In this document: positions 28,982-37,738 of the stretch, one piece after another
Layout: the number at the start of each line of letters is the position of its first letter
Numbering within the stretch: position 1 is the stretch's first letter
DNA from: Aliivibrio fischeri
GTDB taxonomy: Bacteria > Pseudomonadota > Gammaproteobacteria > Enterobacterales > Vibrionaceae
Direction of reading: 5' to 3'
Assembly: GCF_009727955.1 (NCBI RefSeq)
Contig: NZ_WOBR01000013.1
Span: 62,001-126,000 of the forward strand
DNA length: 64,000 nucleotides
Made by a program: the position numbers and the translations under genes
The notes under the pieces: generated by a model
Seen by the model: only the letters and a program-made list of their open reading frames with translations
Told to the model about the DNA's origin: nothing
The model's database searches: none

Positions 28982-30034
28982 ATGAATAACAAATCTTTAT
29001 TCATGATAGCGACCAGTCTTCTTTTCGGAAGCTCATTTTCAGTATATGCAGACGCCCCTGTTGGTGTGAGGCCATGTTGTGCATTTGGTACTAATTTACA
29101 AACAGAAGTTGGGGGAATTCCCGTACCATTTGTCTCTGTAGAGAATGTACTAAATGTTGATGATCTTGGTGATCATATTTATAACGATGGCAGCCAAAGT
29201 GTAGCAAGTAGCCTGATGGGCTTTGGTGATGAGAGCAATGGTATCTTTTATTCAGAGAAAGGTGGTTTTTTAGATTCAGCACACGTTCGTGATACCGCTG
29301 ATTTTACTTATTATTTGTATACTGAATTTAAATCTCATTTAGGAACAGACTATTCGATTACTTTATCACCTGAATTAAAAGATCGTGTTATTCAATTAAC
29401 CGAGTCAAAAAACAGTTTTACGAGTGAAGAAAAAGAAAAAATCAGTGTTGAATTAGCTGCTTTAACAGCATATCGCCTTGCTCAATGGCATGAAATAGCT
29501 CAGTGGTTTGGTATGGAATCGGTTGGTGGTTTCAAAGAATTGGCTTCAGCATTTTCTCCTGAAGATTTATATTCAAATATGCTAGGAGCGAAAATAGCGA
29601 GCTCTGTTATCGCAAAAGATCCAAGTTTATCGAAAGATGATTTCTCAAAGGCAATGACAAAAGCCATTGAAGCTAAATTTATTGAGCTTGGCGTTGTATC
29701 TAAAGAAGAATCAAAAGCTCAAATCGAAAGTATGGATGGGGTATGGTGGGATAGCGATAAGCGCTTGCCAAACAAATGGGTTGTTATTCATCGTGAATAT
29801 CATTTAGGGACAGATCTTCGACCAAATGGTTTTAAAAGTGGGGTAGAAGAGAGTCTATCAACAGAGTATGAAGACTTAGCAACGTTTAAGCTGCTGCATA
29901 ATAAAAATGATAATGCGTTTAATGCCTTACCTGAGGCTCTGAGAAATAAAGCTTATTGGACACCAAGTGATTTTCAAACGATAGCTGATTTTGCTAAAGC
30001 ACAAGACGAAAAAGAACAAGCTAAAAATAAATAA
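28982..30034 (+). CDS. Secreted protein of unknown function (DUF4056-like)
   Basis: 350 residues with a signal peptide (MIATSLLFGSSFSVYA, then DAPVGVRPCCAFG). The motif RPCCAFG and the long soluble sequence that follows (LAQWHEIAQWFGM with a HExxx-like stretch, EDLYSNMLGAKIASSVI, MDGVWWDSDKRLP) resemble the family I remember as DUF4056; that family name is from memory and unchecked. Two adjacent Cys lie near the mature N-terminus. The HEIAQWFG segment could be metal-binding but lacks a full HExxH. It lies 10 bases after the Omp85-type gene, the last of the operon. Confidence 0.65.
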   Translation: MNNKSLFMIATSLLFGSSFSVYADAPVGVRPCCAFGTNLQTEVGGIPVPFVSVENVLNVDDLGDHIYNDGSQSVASSLMGFGDESNGIFYSEKGGFLDSAHVRDTADFTYYLYTEFKSHLGTDYSITLSPELKDRVIQLTESKNSFTSEEKEKISVELAALTAYRLAQWHEIAQWFGMESVGGFKELASAFSPEDLYSNMLGAKIASSVIAKDPSLSKDDFSKAMTKAIEAKFIELGVVSKEESKAQIESMDGVWWDSDKRLPNKWVVIHREYHLGTDLRPNGFKSGVEESLSTEYEDLATFKLLHNKNDNAFNALPEALRNKAYWTPSDFQTIADFAKAQDEKEQAKNK

Positions 30035-30051
30035 TATCACTTATTGATAAT

Positions 30052-30090
30052 AAAAAGCCCTGATTCGATTTTTCGTATCAGGGCTTTTTT
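30052..30090. terminator. Bidirectional terminator between the envelope operon and the BCCT gene
   Basis: AAAAAGCCCTGAT with its complement ATCAGGGCTTTTTT forms a long stem flanked by A and T runs, so it can work for both convergent genes. Confidence 0.9.
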
Positions 30091-30109
30091 AATTATAACA
30101 TTAAATAAT

Positions 30110-31711
30110 TTATGCTTTTGCTTTATCCATATTTGGTGTCGAACCAAACTTTTCAGTGCTAAAGCCTTTAATTAGACTGACACACATCATAAGTAGAATA
30201 AACGTAAATGGTAGTGCAGTAGATACCGTACCTGCCTGCAGCGCTTGCATTGCTTCTGTACCACCAACCCACAGTAGTACCGCCGCAATCGATCCTTGAA
30301 CCGTTGCCCAGAAAATACGCTGAGGAACTGGAGCATCAACTTTACCACCAGCAGTAATACTGTCGATAACTAATGAGCCAGAATCCGATGAGGTTACAAA
30401 GAACACCATAATCAGTACGATAGAAATAACCGAAAGGGCAGTGCTCATAGGAATCGCATCATACATATTAAACAGTGCCATAGTGATATCTTGTAGACCA
30501 TTCTCACCTAATTCACCGACTTTATTTACGACTTGTTCAATTGCAATCCCACCAAATGCAGACATCCATAATGCCGTAGCCAACGTTGGAATGATCATTA
30601 CAGATATCAAGAATTGACGAACGGTACGACCTTTAGATACACGAGCAATGAACATACCTACGAATGGGGACCATGAAATCCACCAAGCCCAATAGAATAC
30701 TGTCCAACCGTGCATCCAACCTTCATCTTCACGACCATGAGGATTACTTAGTGGAATGATGTTTTCAATATACCCTGTCACAGTTAACGGTAATGCACTC
30801 ATTACATCAGAGAAACCAATGAAAATAATGAAGAATAATAAAGCAACAGCCACAAGCATGTTGACGTTACTTAATAGTTTTACACCGCCATCAATCCCTC
30901 GTATTACCGAGATCATAGCAAGCATGGTAACAAAAATGATCACGCCAATTTGCATATTAACGCCACCATCGGTACCAAATACGTGATTGATTCCACCAGC
31001 TGCTTGTTGAGCTCCAAGACCAAGAGAAGTAGCAAGGCCAAATAGCGTTGCAAGTACCGTCATTATATCAATGATATGACCAAACCAACCCCATGTTCTA
31101 TCACCTAAAATAGGATAGAAAACAGAGCGCATTGATAACGGTAATCCTTTGTTAAAGGTAAAGAATGCTAAAGATAGCGCGACTAAACCATATATTGCCC
31201 AAGGGTGAATACCCCAGTGGTACATCGTTCCGCCTAATGCCAGTTTTTTAGCTTCTTCGGTAAATGGTTCAACATCTAAAGGCGTACCATACCAATCAGT
31301 GAAGTAAGCAAGAGGCTCTGCAACACCATAAAACATTAAACCAATACCCATGCCAGCAGCAAACAGCATTGCCATCCATGAGATTGTAGAGTGTTCAGGT
31401 TTTGCCTTGTCGCCACCAATACGAATTTTTCCAAAAGGAGAAATGATCAGCGCTAAACAGAATATCAGGAAGATATTACTAGACCACATAAATAGGCCAT
31501 CAAAATTGTTGATGATTTGCCACTTAACACCGTCGAGAAGAGATTTTGCTTCAGTTGGGTCCATAACTAGAAGCACAGTAAGAAAAAGAATAATGGAACC
31601 AGCACTAATACCAAAAACCTGGTTATGAATATCAAAACCCCATTTTTGGATATTGTCCTGTCCAACCTCGTAGTCAGTACTGTCTATACTGTACTTATCC
31701 GTAGTACTCAT
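30110..31711 (-). CDS. BCCT-family betaine/choline/carnitine transporter
   Basis: 533-residue inner-membrane carrier with about 12 helices. The BCCT fingerprint is clear: SWMAMLFAAGMGIGLMFYGVAEP, then WGIHPWAIYGLVALSLAF and WTVFYWAWWISWSPFVGMFIARVSKGRTVR (aromatic betaine box). Members import quaternary-ammonium osmoprotectants with sodium or protons, raising osmotic tolerance in marine bacteria. The exact substrate is not determinable. Monocistronic. Confidence 0.94.
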   Translation of the reverse strand: MSTTDKYSIDSTDYEVGQDNIQKWGFDIHNQVFGISAGSIILFLTVLLVMDPTEAKSLLDGVKWQIINNFDGLFMWSSNIFLIFCLALIISPFGKIRIGGDKAKPEHSTISWMAMLFAAGMGIGLMFYGVAEPLAYFTDWYGTPLDVEPFTEEAKKLALGGTMYHWGIHPWAIYGLVALSLAFFTFNKGLPLSMRSVFYPILGDRTWGWFGHIIDIMTVLATLFGLATSLGLGAQQAAGGINHVFGTDGGVNMQIGVIIFVTMLAMISVIRGIDGGVKLLSNVNMLVAVALLFFIIFIGFSDVMSALPLTVTGYIENIIPLSNPHGREDEGWMHGWTVFYWAWWISWSPFVGMFIARVSKGRTVRQFLISVMIIPTLATALWMSAFGGIAIEQVVNKVGELGENGLQDITMALFNMYDAIPMSTALSVISIVLIMVFFVTSSDSGSLVIDSITAGGKVDAPVPQRIFWATVQGSIAAVLLWVGGTEAMQALQAGTVSTALPFTFILLMMCVSLIKGFSTEKFGSTPNMDKAKA

Positions 31712-31840
31712 GCGTCCTCACATTAAAATATAATGGCTCCCATTGGAGACCATCAAACGACTGCAACATCAATGTAACAGCTTTTTTCATGAGGATAATA
31801 TCAGAGTTAAGAATCCAATAACATATATAATTTTTTTATT

Positions 31841-31883
31841 GATATAAATAAAAACGCCTTAAAACAGTGCTTTAAGGCGTTTT
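31841..31883 (-). terminator. Rho-independent terminator for the yibI-yibH operon
   Basis: Perfect 13-bp inverted repeat AAAACGCCTTAAA/TTTAAGGCGTTTT just after the yibH stop; on the minus strand it runs into TTTTTATTTAT. Confidence 0.88.
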
Positions 31884-31901
31884 GATACAGATTAAAGGTG
31901 A

Positions 31902-33032
31902 TTAGTGGTCAAGGTATAGATAGTTTTGCCAAGACTTCATACGAATTAATACTTTACGCATAATTGATACATGCTCGAAGCTATCAGAGTAAACGGAAAT
32001 CTCAGCGTTTGAACCAGCTGGAAGGTGAAATTCCGATACATCATCAGTCAGTTTCAGTTTTACTAATGCTCGACCATTTGTACGGATTGCATTTGTTCCT
32101 AAAAGGGCGCCAGATGCTTGGATTTGACCTTCACCAATTGCAGGAATAACTTCGACGACTTCTCCTTTAAACACACGTCCAGGAATCGCTCTGAAAAGAA
32201 ACTCAGCTTCAAAGCCTGCCTGTAATCGTTGTAATGAGTTTTGTCTGAAAGCACCAACAAAGTATTGATCTTCTGTGTGTACAAACGTCATTACAGGACG
32301 AAGTGGAATAGGGACGGCCATCATTCCTGGGCGAAGTGCCATTTGAGTTACATATCCATCAGTTGGTGCTTTAACAACAGTTTCGTCAAGGTTAAATTGC
32401 GCTTGTTCTAACTCTGCACGCATACGAGCTACTGTGGTATTTTCACCATTTATTTCAGATTCTAGTGCCAGTTTTGCTTGTTGCTCTTGCGCTTGAACCG
32501 ATTCTAATGTTGCTTCAGATGCTTTGTAGGTTTGTTTACGAGTATCAAGCTGTTGTGCGGTGAAAGCGCCTTTTTTATAACCTTTTTCATAACGTTTAAA
32601 TTCACGGTAGGCTTTATCTTTATCCGCTGTTGCTTTTATTGTGTTTGATTGTGCTGATTTATAAACCGACTCTAATTGAAGAGCGGCTTGCTCGGCTTCA
32701 CTTAAAGCTGCTTGTTTACGAACAACTTCAGCTTGAAAAGGAATTGGGTCAATTTTAAATAAAACATCGCCCGCAACAACAGGTTGGTTAGGCGTAACAT
32801 TAACCTCTATAACTTTCCCCTTAACACTTGGGACAATTGGCGTGGTTACATAAAATTGTCCACCAAATTGAGTAAATGGGTGGTTGTAGTTCATCAATAG
32901 AACTAAAGTGCCAACTAATACAACGCCACCTAAACCTGCGGTAGGAACTGTCCATTTGTTTAGTGGAATATTAAAGATTTTAAATACCGCGATACATAAA
33001 GCGGTGTACGTCAAAATAAGCAATAAATCCAT
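31902..33032 (-). CDS. yibH: HlyD-family membrane-anchored protein, YibH type
   Basis: 376 residues: two N-terminal hydrophobic segments (LLILTYTALCIAVFKIF and a second at about 33-48), a biotinyl-lipoyl half-motif (VTPNQPVVAGDVLFKIDPIPF), a coiled-coil hairpin (about 95-185) and beta domains. This is the membrane-fusion-protein plan, but no ABC or MFS exporter is adjacent. Paired with the DUF3302 protein YibI in the order known from E. coli yibIH. The ATG overlaps the yibI stop (TAATG). Function of the pair is not established. Confidence 0.88.
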   Translation of the reverse strand: MDLLLILTYTALCIAVFKIFNIPLNKWTVPTAGLGGVVLVGTLVLLMNYNHPFTQFGGQFYVTTPIVPSVKGKVIEVNVTPNQPVVAGDVLFKIDPIPFQAEVVRKQAALSEAEQAALQLESVYKSAQSNTIKATADKDKAYREFKRYEKGYKKGAFTAQQLDTRKQTYKASEATLESVQAQEQQAKLALESEINGENTTVARMRAELEQAQFNLDETVVKAPTDGYVTQMALRPGMMAVPIPLRPVMTFVHTEDQYFVGAFRQNSLQRLQAGFEAEFLFRAIPGRVFKGEVVEVIPAIGEGQIQASGALLGTNAIRTNGRALVKLKLTDDVSEFHLPAGSNAEISVYSDSFEHVSIMRKVLIRMKSWQNYLYLDH

Positions 33033-33412
33033 TACGCTTGCTCCTCTTGAGATGGCTTTTGAGGCGCTTGTTTAACTTGATTAACTTCTATTTGAGAGAG
33101 TTTTTCAGTTAATAGCTCTACTTGGTCATTAAGATGATTAACACGAGTTTGTAGCTCTAATTGATTGTTTTCGATTTTATGGAAGCCCCAACCACGATCT
33201 TCACGCCATAGCGTTGCCCAGATCCAAAGAAATGGCCATAAAACATGGAGTGTAAATAGACTTACCCAACCTGCGACATGAATAGCATCAGAATGTGGGT
33301 GATTACGTTTGTGAGCTATTTCATAAGGAATATCATGAATGACAATGATGCCATAGAAAATGACAAGGGCAACGAAGACCAATAAACCAAGTGCAAAATA
33401 ATCTAAAAACAT
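33032..33412 (-). CDS. yibI: DUF3302 inner-membrane protein, YibI type
   Basis: 126 residues from the ATG at 33412 (AAGGA seven bases upstream), beginning MFLDYFALG as in E. coli YibI; the open frame extends 11 codons upstream without support. Two membrane helices with IHDIPYEIAHKRNHPHSDAIH between them and HVLWPFLWIWATL, then a coiled-coil tail (about 85-115) rich in Leu/Gln/Glu. Translationally coupled to yibH. Confidence 0.88.
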   Translation of the reverse strand: MFLDYFALGLLVFVALVIFYGIIVIHDIPYEIAHKRNHPHSDAIHVAGWVSLFTLHVLWPFLWIWATLWREDRGWGFHKIENNQLELQTRVNHLNDQVELLTEKLSQIEVNQVKQAPQKPSQEEQA

Positions 33413-33519
33413 AAACGTATCCTTGTTTATCTTTATTGTTAACAAAAACTATATTTTTTAATAACTTGAGTTTGGCATTTGTAAGAACAATACGCAAGGT
33501 TAATAAGTTTTTAGAATAA

Positions 33520-33554
33520 AAAAAACCGACTGCAGTCAAATGAGTCGGTTTTTT
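33520..33554 (-). terminator. Rho-independent terminator for the 33579-34811 cyclase
   Basis: AAAAAACCGACT/AGTCGGTTTTTT, 12-bp stem with an 11-base loop and a long T run on the minus strand. Confidence 0.88.
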
Positions 33555-33578
33555 GAGTGTTTTTAAGCAAAGGTTAAG

Positions 33579-34811
33579 TTATTCACTTACACAGTTACGT
33601 CCACCTTCTTTAGCTCTGTATAAAGCTTCATCGGCTGCTTTAATCACGAGCTGCGGCTTTCTTAAATCTTCGCTATCGGCAACACCAATACTGATGGTTA
33701 CGTTTACGACTTTTGTTTTATTTGCTTTACCACGCTTAGCTTGTCCTTCTTTATTATCTTTAGGACGAGTAGAAGTATCACGAATAATTAGATCATAATC
33801 AGCGATGTCTTCTCGTAACTCTTCAAGGTACTCTAAGCTTTGTTTTGCCGTTTTTCCTTTAAATAAAACCGTAAATTCTTCACCACCGTAACGATACACT
33901 TTTGCGTTACCACCGGTTTGCGCCATGATACTCGCTACTAGTTTAAGTACATCATCACCAGTATCGTGCCCATAGGTATCATTGAATTTCTTGAAATGGT
34001 CAACGTCAAGCATTGCAATGGTATAGGTGCGACCAAGGTGTTTCATTTCAGATTCTAAAGCTCGTCGGCCCGGAATTCCCGTCAACTGATCAATAAACGC
34101 TAACTCATGACTTGCTGTAATGATATAGAGTAAAAGCAGCAACCCTGCAATTGAAAACATGGTGCTTGAAATATAATCAACACTAAATAATGAAAAAGTA
34201 AGTGATGAATACAGTAGACACGTATAAGACGCCAAATCCGTATTATTGCTTCGAGTTAAAACGAAAATAGCGGATAAACCACACATTACGATACTATAAA
34301 GAACAACGATAACAGGTAAAGGTGAAATTTCTGGAATATTGAGCAAATAGGTTTGCCATATTTCAGTCATGTCATTATCTGCAAAGTGTACTGTGATTAT
34401 CCAACACCAGAAAAACATGAAGAGTAATATACATAAATAGCCAGCGCCAAACTTAGAGAAAATGCGACGCTCAGGGAAAATAAATGTAGCCATCATGCAG
34501 ATAGGTAATAAGAAGGCGGTTAATGTAAATTCAATTCGTGTCGTACCGTATGATAATGGTACTTGCAACCTTTCTTGAATTATCCAATAAGCGATAGCCA
34601 TACTTATCGCTATCATACCAATACGCCCTTGATTAAAAGGCTGACTGAGTAATAAAACAATAGATAATACAATATAGGGCAGTATATAGGAGAACCCTTT
34701 ATTCTCAGATGAGAGTTGGATTATACCATCCATTCCAGTAATCACAGATACAACTATGATAATAGGCAGCAATAATTTGAATAAAGGATGGCTGAGAAGG
34801 TTAAAAGACAT
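33579..34811 (-). CDS. Diguanylate cyclase with multi-helix membrane domain
   Basis: 410 residues. The N-terminal 220 residues hold about 6-7 membrane helices; the C-terminal GGDEF domain has DQLTGIPGRRAL, the metal site MLDVDHFKKFND and GGEEF at 309-313. It should synthesise cyclic-di-GMP and shows no RxxD I-site. A charged insert (about 344-365: DTSTRPKDNKEGQAKRGKAN) interrupts the domain before the VTISIGVA strand, which is unusual. It is divergent from a ComFB-family gene, whose relatives have been reported to bind cyclic dinucleotides. Confidence 0.9.
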   Translation of the reverse strand: MSFNLLSHPLFKLLLPIIIVVSVITGMDGIIQLSSENKGFSYILPYIVLSIVLLLSQPFNQGRIGMIAISMAIAYWIIQERLQVPLSYGTTRIEFTLTAFLLPICMMATFIFPERRIFSKFGAGYLCILLFMFFWCWIITVHFADNDMTEIWQTYLLNIPEISPLPVIVVLYSIVMCGLSAIFVLTRSNNTDLASYTCLLYSSLTFSLFSVDYISSTMFSIAGLLLLLYIITASHELAFIDQLTGIPGRRALESEMKHLGRTYTIAMLDVDHFKKFNDTYGHDTGDDVLKLVASIMAQTGGNAKVYRYGGEEFTVLFKGKTAKQSLEYLEELREDIADYDLIIRDTSTRPKDNKEGQAKRGKANKTKVVNVTISIGVADSEDLRKPQLVIKAADEALYRAKEGGRNCVSE

Positions 34812-34956
34812 TATTTTTTTAACTAATCCTATAAAACTAAAAAAAGAAAGAGTGTGTCACTGAACTGATAAGACAATTTGTTATTCTATCAATAACGTGA
34901 CTCTATTCATATGCTTACGATACACTTAATGCATTAAACAACAACAAGGTGCCTCT

Positions 34957-35316
34957 ATGGAATCAAACATTCATAATTATATGGAAGTACTCGTCAATAA
35001 ACGATTTTTTGCATTGGAATTCCACCAGATTTATACGCTTGATCAAATCACAGATATGAAGTGTATTGCTTTAAATCAGCTTCCTACACTTTATATTCGT
35101 TATAGCTTGGATATGTTAGCGGCAACATCACAGAAAAAATTAATGCAATATAACGAAATGGTTGCAGCTGCGGTTGAAAATGCAGAAAAAATGATCGCGA
35201 ATGATAGAAGAGAAAGAAAAGATGATTTTGAAGATATCGTTGTTTATCGACCAAAAGATCGTTTTCAACTGGAAGATGAAGAGGAGTCATTTTCAGGAAA
35301 ATTGAATTTAGATTAG
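34957..35316 (+). CDS. ComFB-family protein
   Basis: 119 residues. The core HNYMEVLVNKRF near the N-terminus and DMKCIALNQLPTLYIRYSLDML fit the late-competence ComFB family (helical, about 90-100 residues), followed by a charged tail (NDRRERKDDFEDIVVY). The ribosome-binding sequence is AAGGTG. Work on cyanobacterial and Bacillus relatives describes ComFB proteins as cyclic-dinucleotide receptors; this is recalled knowledge, not shown here. The divergent diguanylate cyclase next door makes the link attractive. Confidence 0.75.
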   Translation: MESNIHNYMEVLVNKRFFALEFHQIYTLDQITDMKCIALNQLPTLYIRYSLDMLAATSQKKLMQYNEMVAAAVENAEKMIANDRRERKDDFEDIVVYRPKDRFQLEDEEESFSGKLNLD

Positions 35317-35333
35317 TATTTAGCTATAAAAAG

Positions 35334-35366
35334 AAAACCCATACCGAGAAGTATGGGTTTTGTTTT
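35334..35366. terminator. Bidirectional terminator, ComFB gene / rnb
   Basis: Perfect 11-bp stem AAAACCCATAC/GTATGGGTTTT, loop CGAGAA, with A/T flanks on both sides between convergent genes. Confidence 0.87.
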
Positions 35367-35385
35367 GTACGAAAATAAAGATTAC

Positions 35386-37416
35386 TTATGCGTTCGCATT
35401 TGTTGCTTTATCTTCACTTTCAACAACAGGTGCTTCCACTGGTTCAGGCGCAGGAAAAGCCTGGAGTGGTTTAGCAACCATATTACGAGTGTCTTCTTTT
35501 ACTTCAGCTAATACGACAGGAAGTTGATCGCCAAGTTTAAACGTTTCATGTTTATCAATAGAGATAATACCTTGGTCAGCATTACATTCGATACGTTCTT
35601 TATTATCAACGATTAATGAACCAGGAATAAATGCTGCTGCGCCGTTTTCAATTAAACGTACACGCATACCTGCACGGTTGATATCAAAGATTTCCGCTGT
35701 GAACTTAGTTTCTTTTTCAACTTCTGATACTAATGTTCGACAGTATAACCAATCACTTACATTTCGTTCTGCCATACGATGGAAGCGGCGGCTAAGTGCT
35801 AGCTCTTCTCCAACGATATCATCAGGGCGTTGAACTGGCTCTTTTCCTAAAATGTGGGCTTTAAGCATACGATGGTTGATCATATCGCTGTATTTACGGA
35901 TTGGAGAAGTCCATGTTGCGTAAATGTCTAGGCCCATTGCGTAATGAGGAAGTGGTTCGTTACCTGTTTCGCTGTAGGTTTGGAATTTACGAATACGCGC
36001 ATCTAAATAAGACGTTGGTTGCTTTCCTAATAGACGACGTAATTCACTGAAGCCTTCAAGAGTCGCAATTTGTTCTTCTGTAAATTCTACGCCTTCCAAT
36101 TGATTAACAATTTCAATAACGTCTTTTAATTTGTCAGATTTAATGCCGGCATGAGAGTTAAATACGCCCATATTAAATGCGGCACGTAATGTTTTACCCG
36201 CACAAATGTTTGCCGTTACCATTGCTTCTTCAACAAGTTTGTTCGCGGTACGGCGCATATCTGCGTGGATAGCAATAACATCGTTGTCTTCGCTTAATTC
36301 AAATCGATAATCAGGACGATCTGGGAAAATAACCGCGTGAGTTTCTCTCCAAGTCGTACGTACTTGAGCAAATTCATACAGCTCAGTAACGACTTGTGCG
36401 ATAGTGTCATTTGGTTGCCATTTATCACAAGAGCCTGTTTCTAAGAAATCTGAAACATGATCATAAGCTAAACGAGCGTGTGATTTGATCGTTGCCGCAA
36501 AGAAGTTGATGCTTTCTTCTTGGATATTGCCTTCAGCGTCAACCATTACCGTGCAGCAAAGCGCTGGGCGTTCTTGGCCTTCAATTAAAGAACATAACTC
36601 ATCACTTAAGTCACGAGGTAACATAGGAATATTACGACCCGGTAGGTAGATCGTATAACCACGTTCACGCGCCACTTTATCCATACTGTCATCTGGTGTG
36701 ATGTAAGCTGTAGGATCTGCAATAGCGATGGTTAGTTCAAATGAACCATTTTCAAGCTTTTTGATATATAACGCATCATCCATATCTTTGGTTGATTCGC
36801 CATCAATAGTCACGAATGGTGTTGCTGTCATATCAACACGAACTAGATCGGCATCGTCTTTGATTTCCCAATGCTCAATACCTTCAGGCTCAGAGTTAGG
36901 TAAATCGTTTTGAGCTAGAGTTACCCACCAAGGTGCAATCTTGTCATTGCTGTCAGTGATTTTATGGGTAATATCACATTGAAAGCCTTGATCCCCTTTT
37001 AATGGGTGTTGAGTTAATTCTGCAACCACCCAGTCACCTTCTTTTAGTGTCTCTGGATTTACGCCTTTGCGAGTTTTTGCCTTAATAGCATTTTTTAAAC
37101 TAGGGTGATCAGGCATCACTTGTAGACGTTTTTTAAACATCTGAATACGACCAATGAATCGTGTAATTGATTGTTCGATTAATTGATCAGGTTCTGCCTG
37201 CTCTTTTTCATTCTCTGTACGAATAAGAGCCACTACTTTGTCACCATGCATAACTTTTTTCATTTGTGCTGGTGGGATAAAGATGCTTTTTTTCTTATCA
37301 TCTGATTCTAAGAAGCCAAAGCCACGTTCAGTTGCTTTAATTGTGCCTTCTTTTTTTGGGAGTTTTTCTTGTATTTGCTGCTTCAATTGCGCAAGTAGTG
37401 GGTTATCTTGAAACAT
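35386..37416 (-). CDS. rnb: Exoribonuclease II
   Basis: 676 residues, slightly longer than E. coli RNase II (644) because of an Ala/Glu/Pro-rich tail. It degrades single-stranded RNA 3' to 5'. The N-terminus [16 protein letters not shown] and the cold-shock domains ([17 protein letters not shown]) match the E. coli enzyme. The catalytic RNB core has [16 protein letters not shown] with the Asp residues binding magnesium and [19 protein letters not shown]. An S1 domain follows ([24 protein letters not shown]). Divergent from the deaD helicase; both act in RNA turnover. Confidence 0.96.
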   Translation of the reverse strand: MFQDNPLLAQLKQQIQEKLPKKEGTIKATERGFGFLESDDKKKSIFIPPAQMKKVMHGDKVVALIRTENEKEQAEPDQLIEQSITRFIGRIQMFKKRLQVMPDHPSLKNAIKAKTRKGVNPETLKEGDWVVAELTQHPLKGDQGFQCDITHKITDSNDKIAPWWVTLAQNDLPNSEPEGIEHWEIKDDADLVRVDMTATPFVTIDGESTKDMDDALYIKKLENGSFELTIAIADPTAYITPDDSMDKVARERGYTIYLPGRNIPMLPRDLSDELCSLIEGQERPALCCTVMVDAEGNIQEESINFFAATIKSHARLAYDHVSDFLETGSCDKWQPNDTIAQVVTELYEFAQVRTTWRETHAVIFPDRPDYRFELSEDNDVIAIHADMRRTANKLVEEAMVTANICAGKTLRAAFNMGVFNSHAGIKSDKLKDVIEIVNQLEGVEFTEEQIATLEGFSELRRLLGKQPTSYLDARIRKFQTYSETGNEPLPHYAMGLDIYATWTSPIRKYSDMINHRMLKAHILGKEPVQRPDDIVGEELALSRRFHRMAERNVSDWLYCRTLVSEVEKETKFTAEIFDINRAGMRVRLIENGAAAFIPGSLIVDNKERIECNADQGIISIDKHETFKLGDQLPVVLAEVKEDTRNMVAKPLQAFPAPEPVEAPVVESEDKATNANA

Positions 37417-37618
37417 GAGCCTTCATTATAATAGAGAAATAACGAAGTAATTTTACTATTGCACCTAATTGATTACTAGAAAACTTGGACGAAATGTACA
37501 AAAAAGAACATTTAAAGTACAAAAAACTACCAAATCTAAGAAAATGAAGCTAAATTTGTGAACTCGCTCAATTTTTTCTGGTAATTCTTGCCGTATTAGG
37601 GCATTATGCGCGCCCTGA

Positions 37619-37714
37619 GTTAATCCACTTTCTATAATTGAGTGGAATTAACCTGTCCTGTCCCGAGAGCTTGTGTGTGTGTATGGAACTTGCTGAGCAA
37701 ATGGGACCTTTTTT
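37619..37714 (+). promoter_or_regulatory. Structured deaD leader with hairpins and a T run
   Basis: The 322-base rnb-deaD gap contains GTTAATCCACT/AGTGGAATTAAC (37619-37652, one bulge). Further on, GTCCC (37660-37664) can pair with GGGAC (37703-37707), which is followed by a TTTTTT run (37709-37714), resembling a weak attenuator. Another small inverted repeat, AGGGC/GCCCT, lies just before 37619. A long structured leader fits the cold- and autoregulated deaD mRNAs known in enterobacteria, but no sequence match was tested. Confidence 0.4.
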
Positions 37715-37738
37715 ATATGATTAATTATTGGGATCCCA

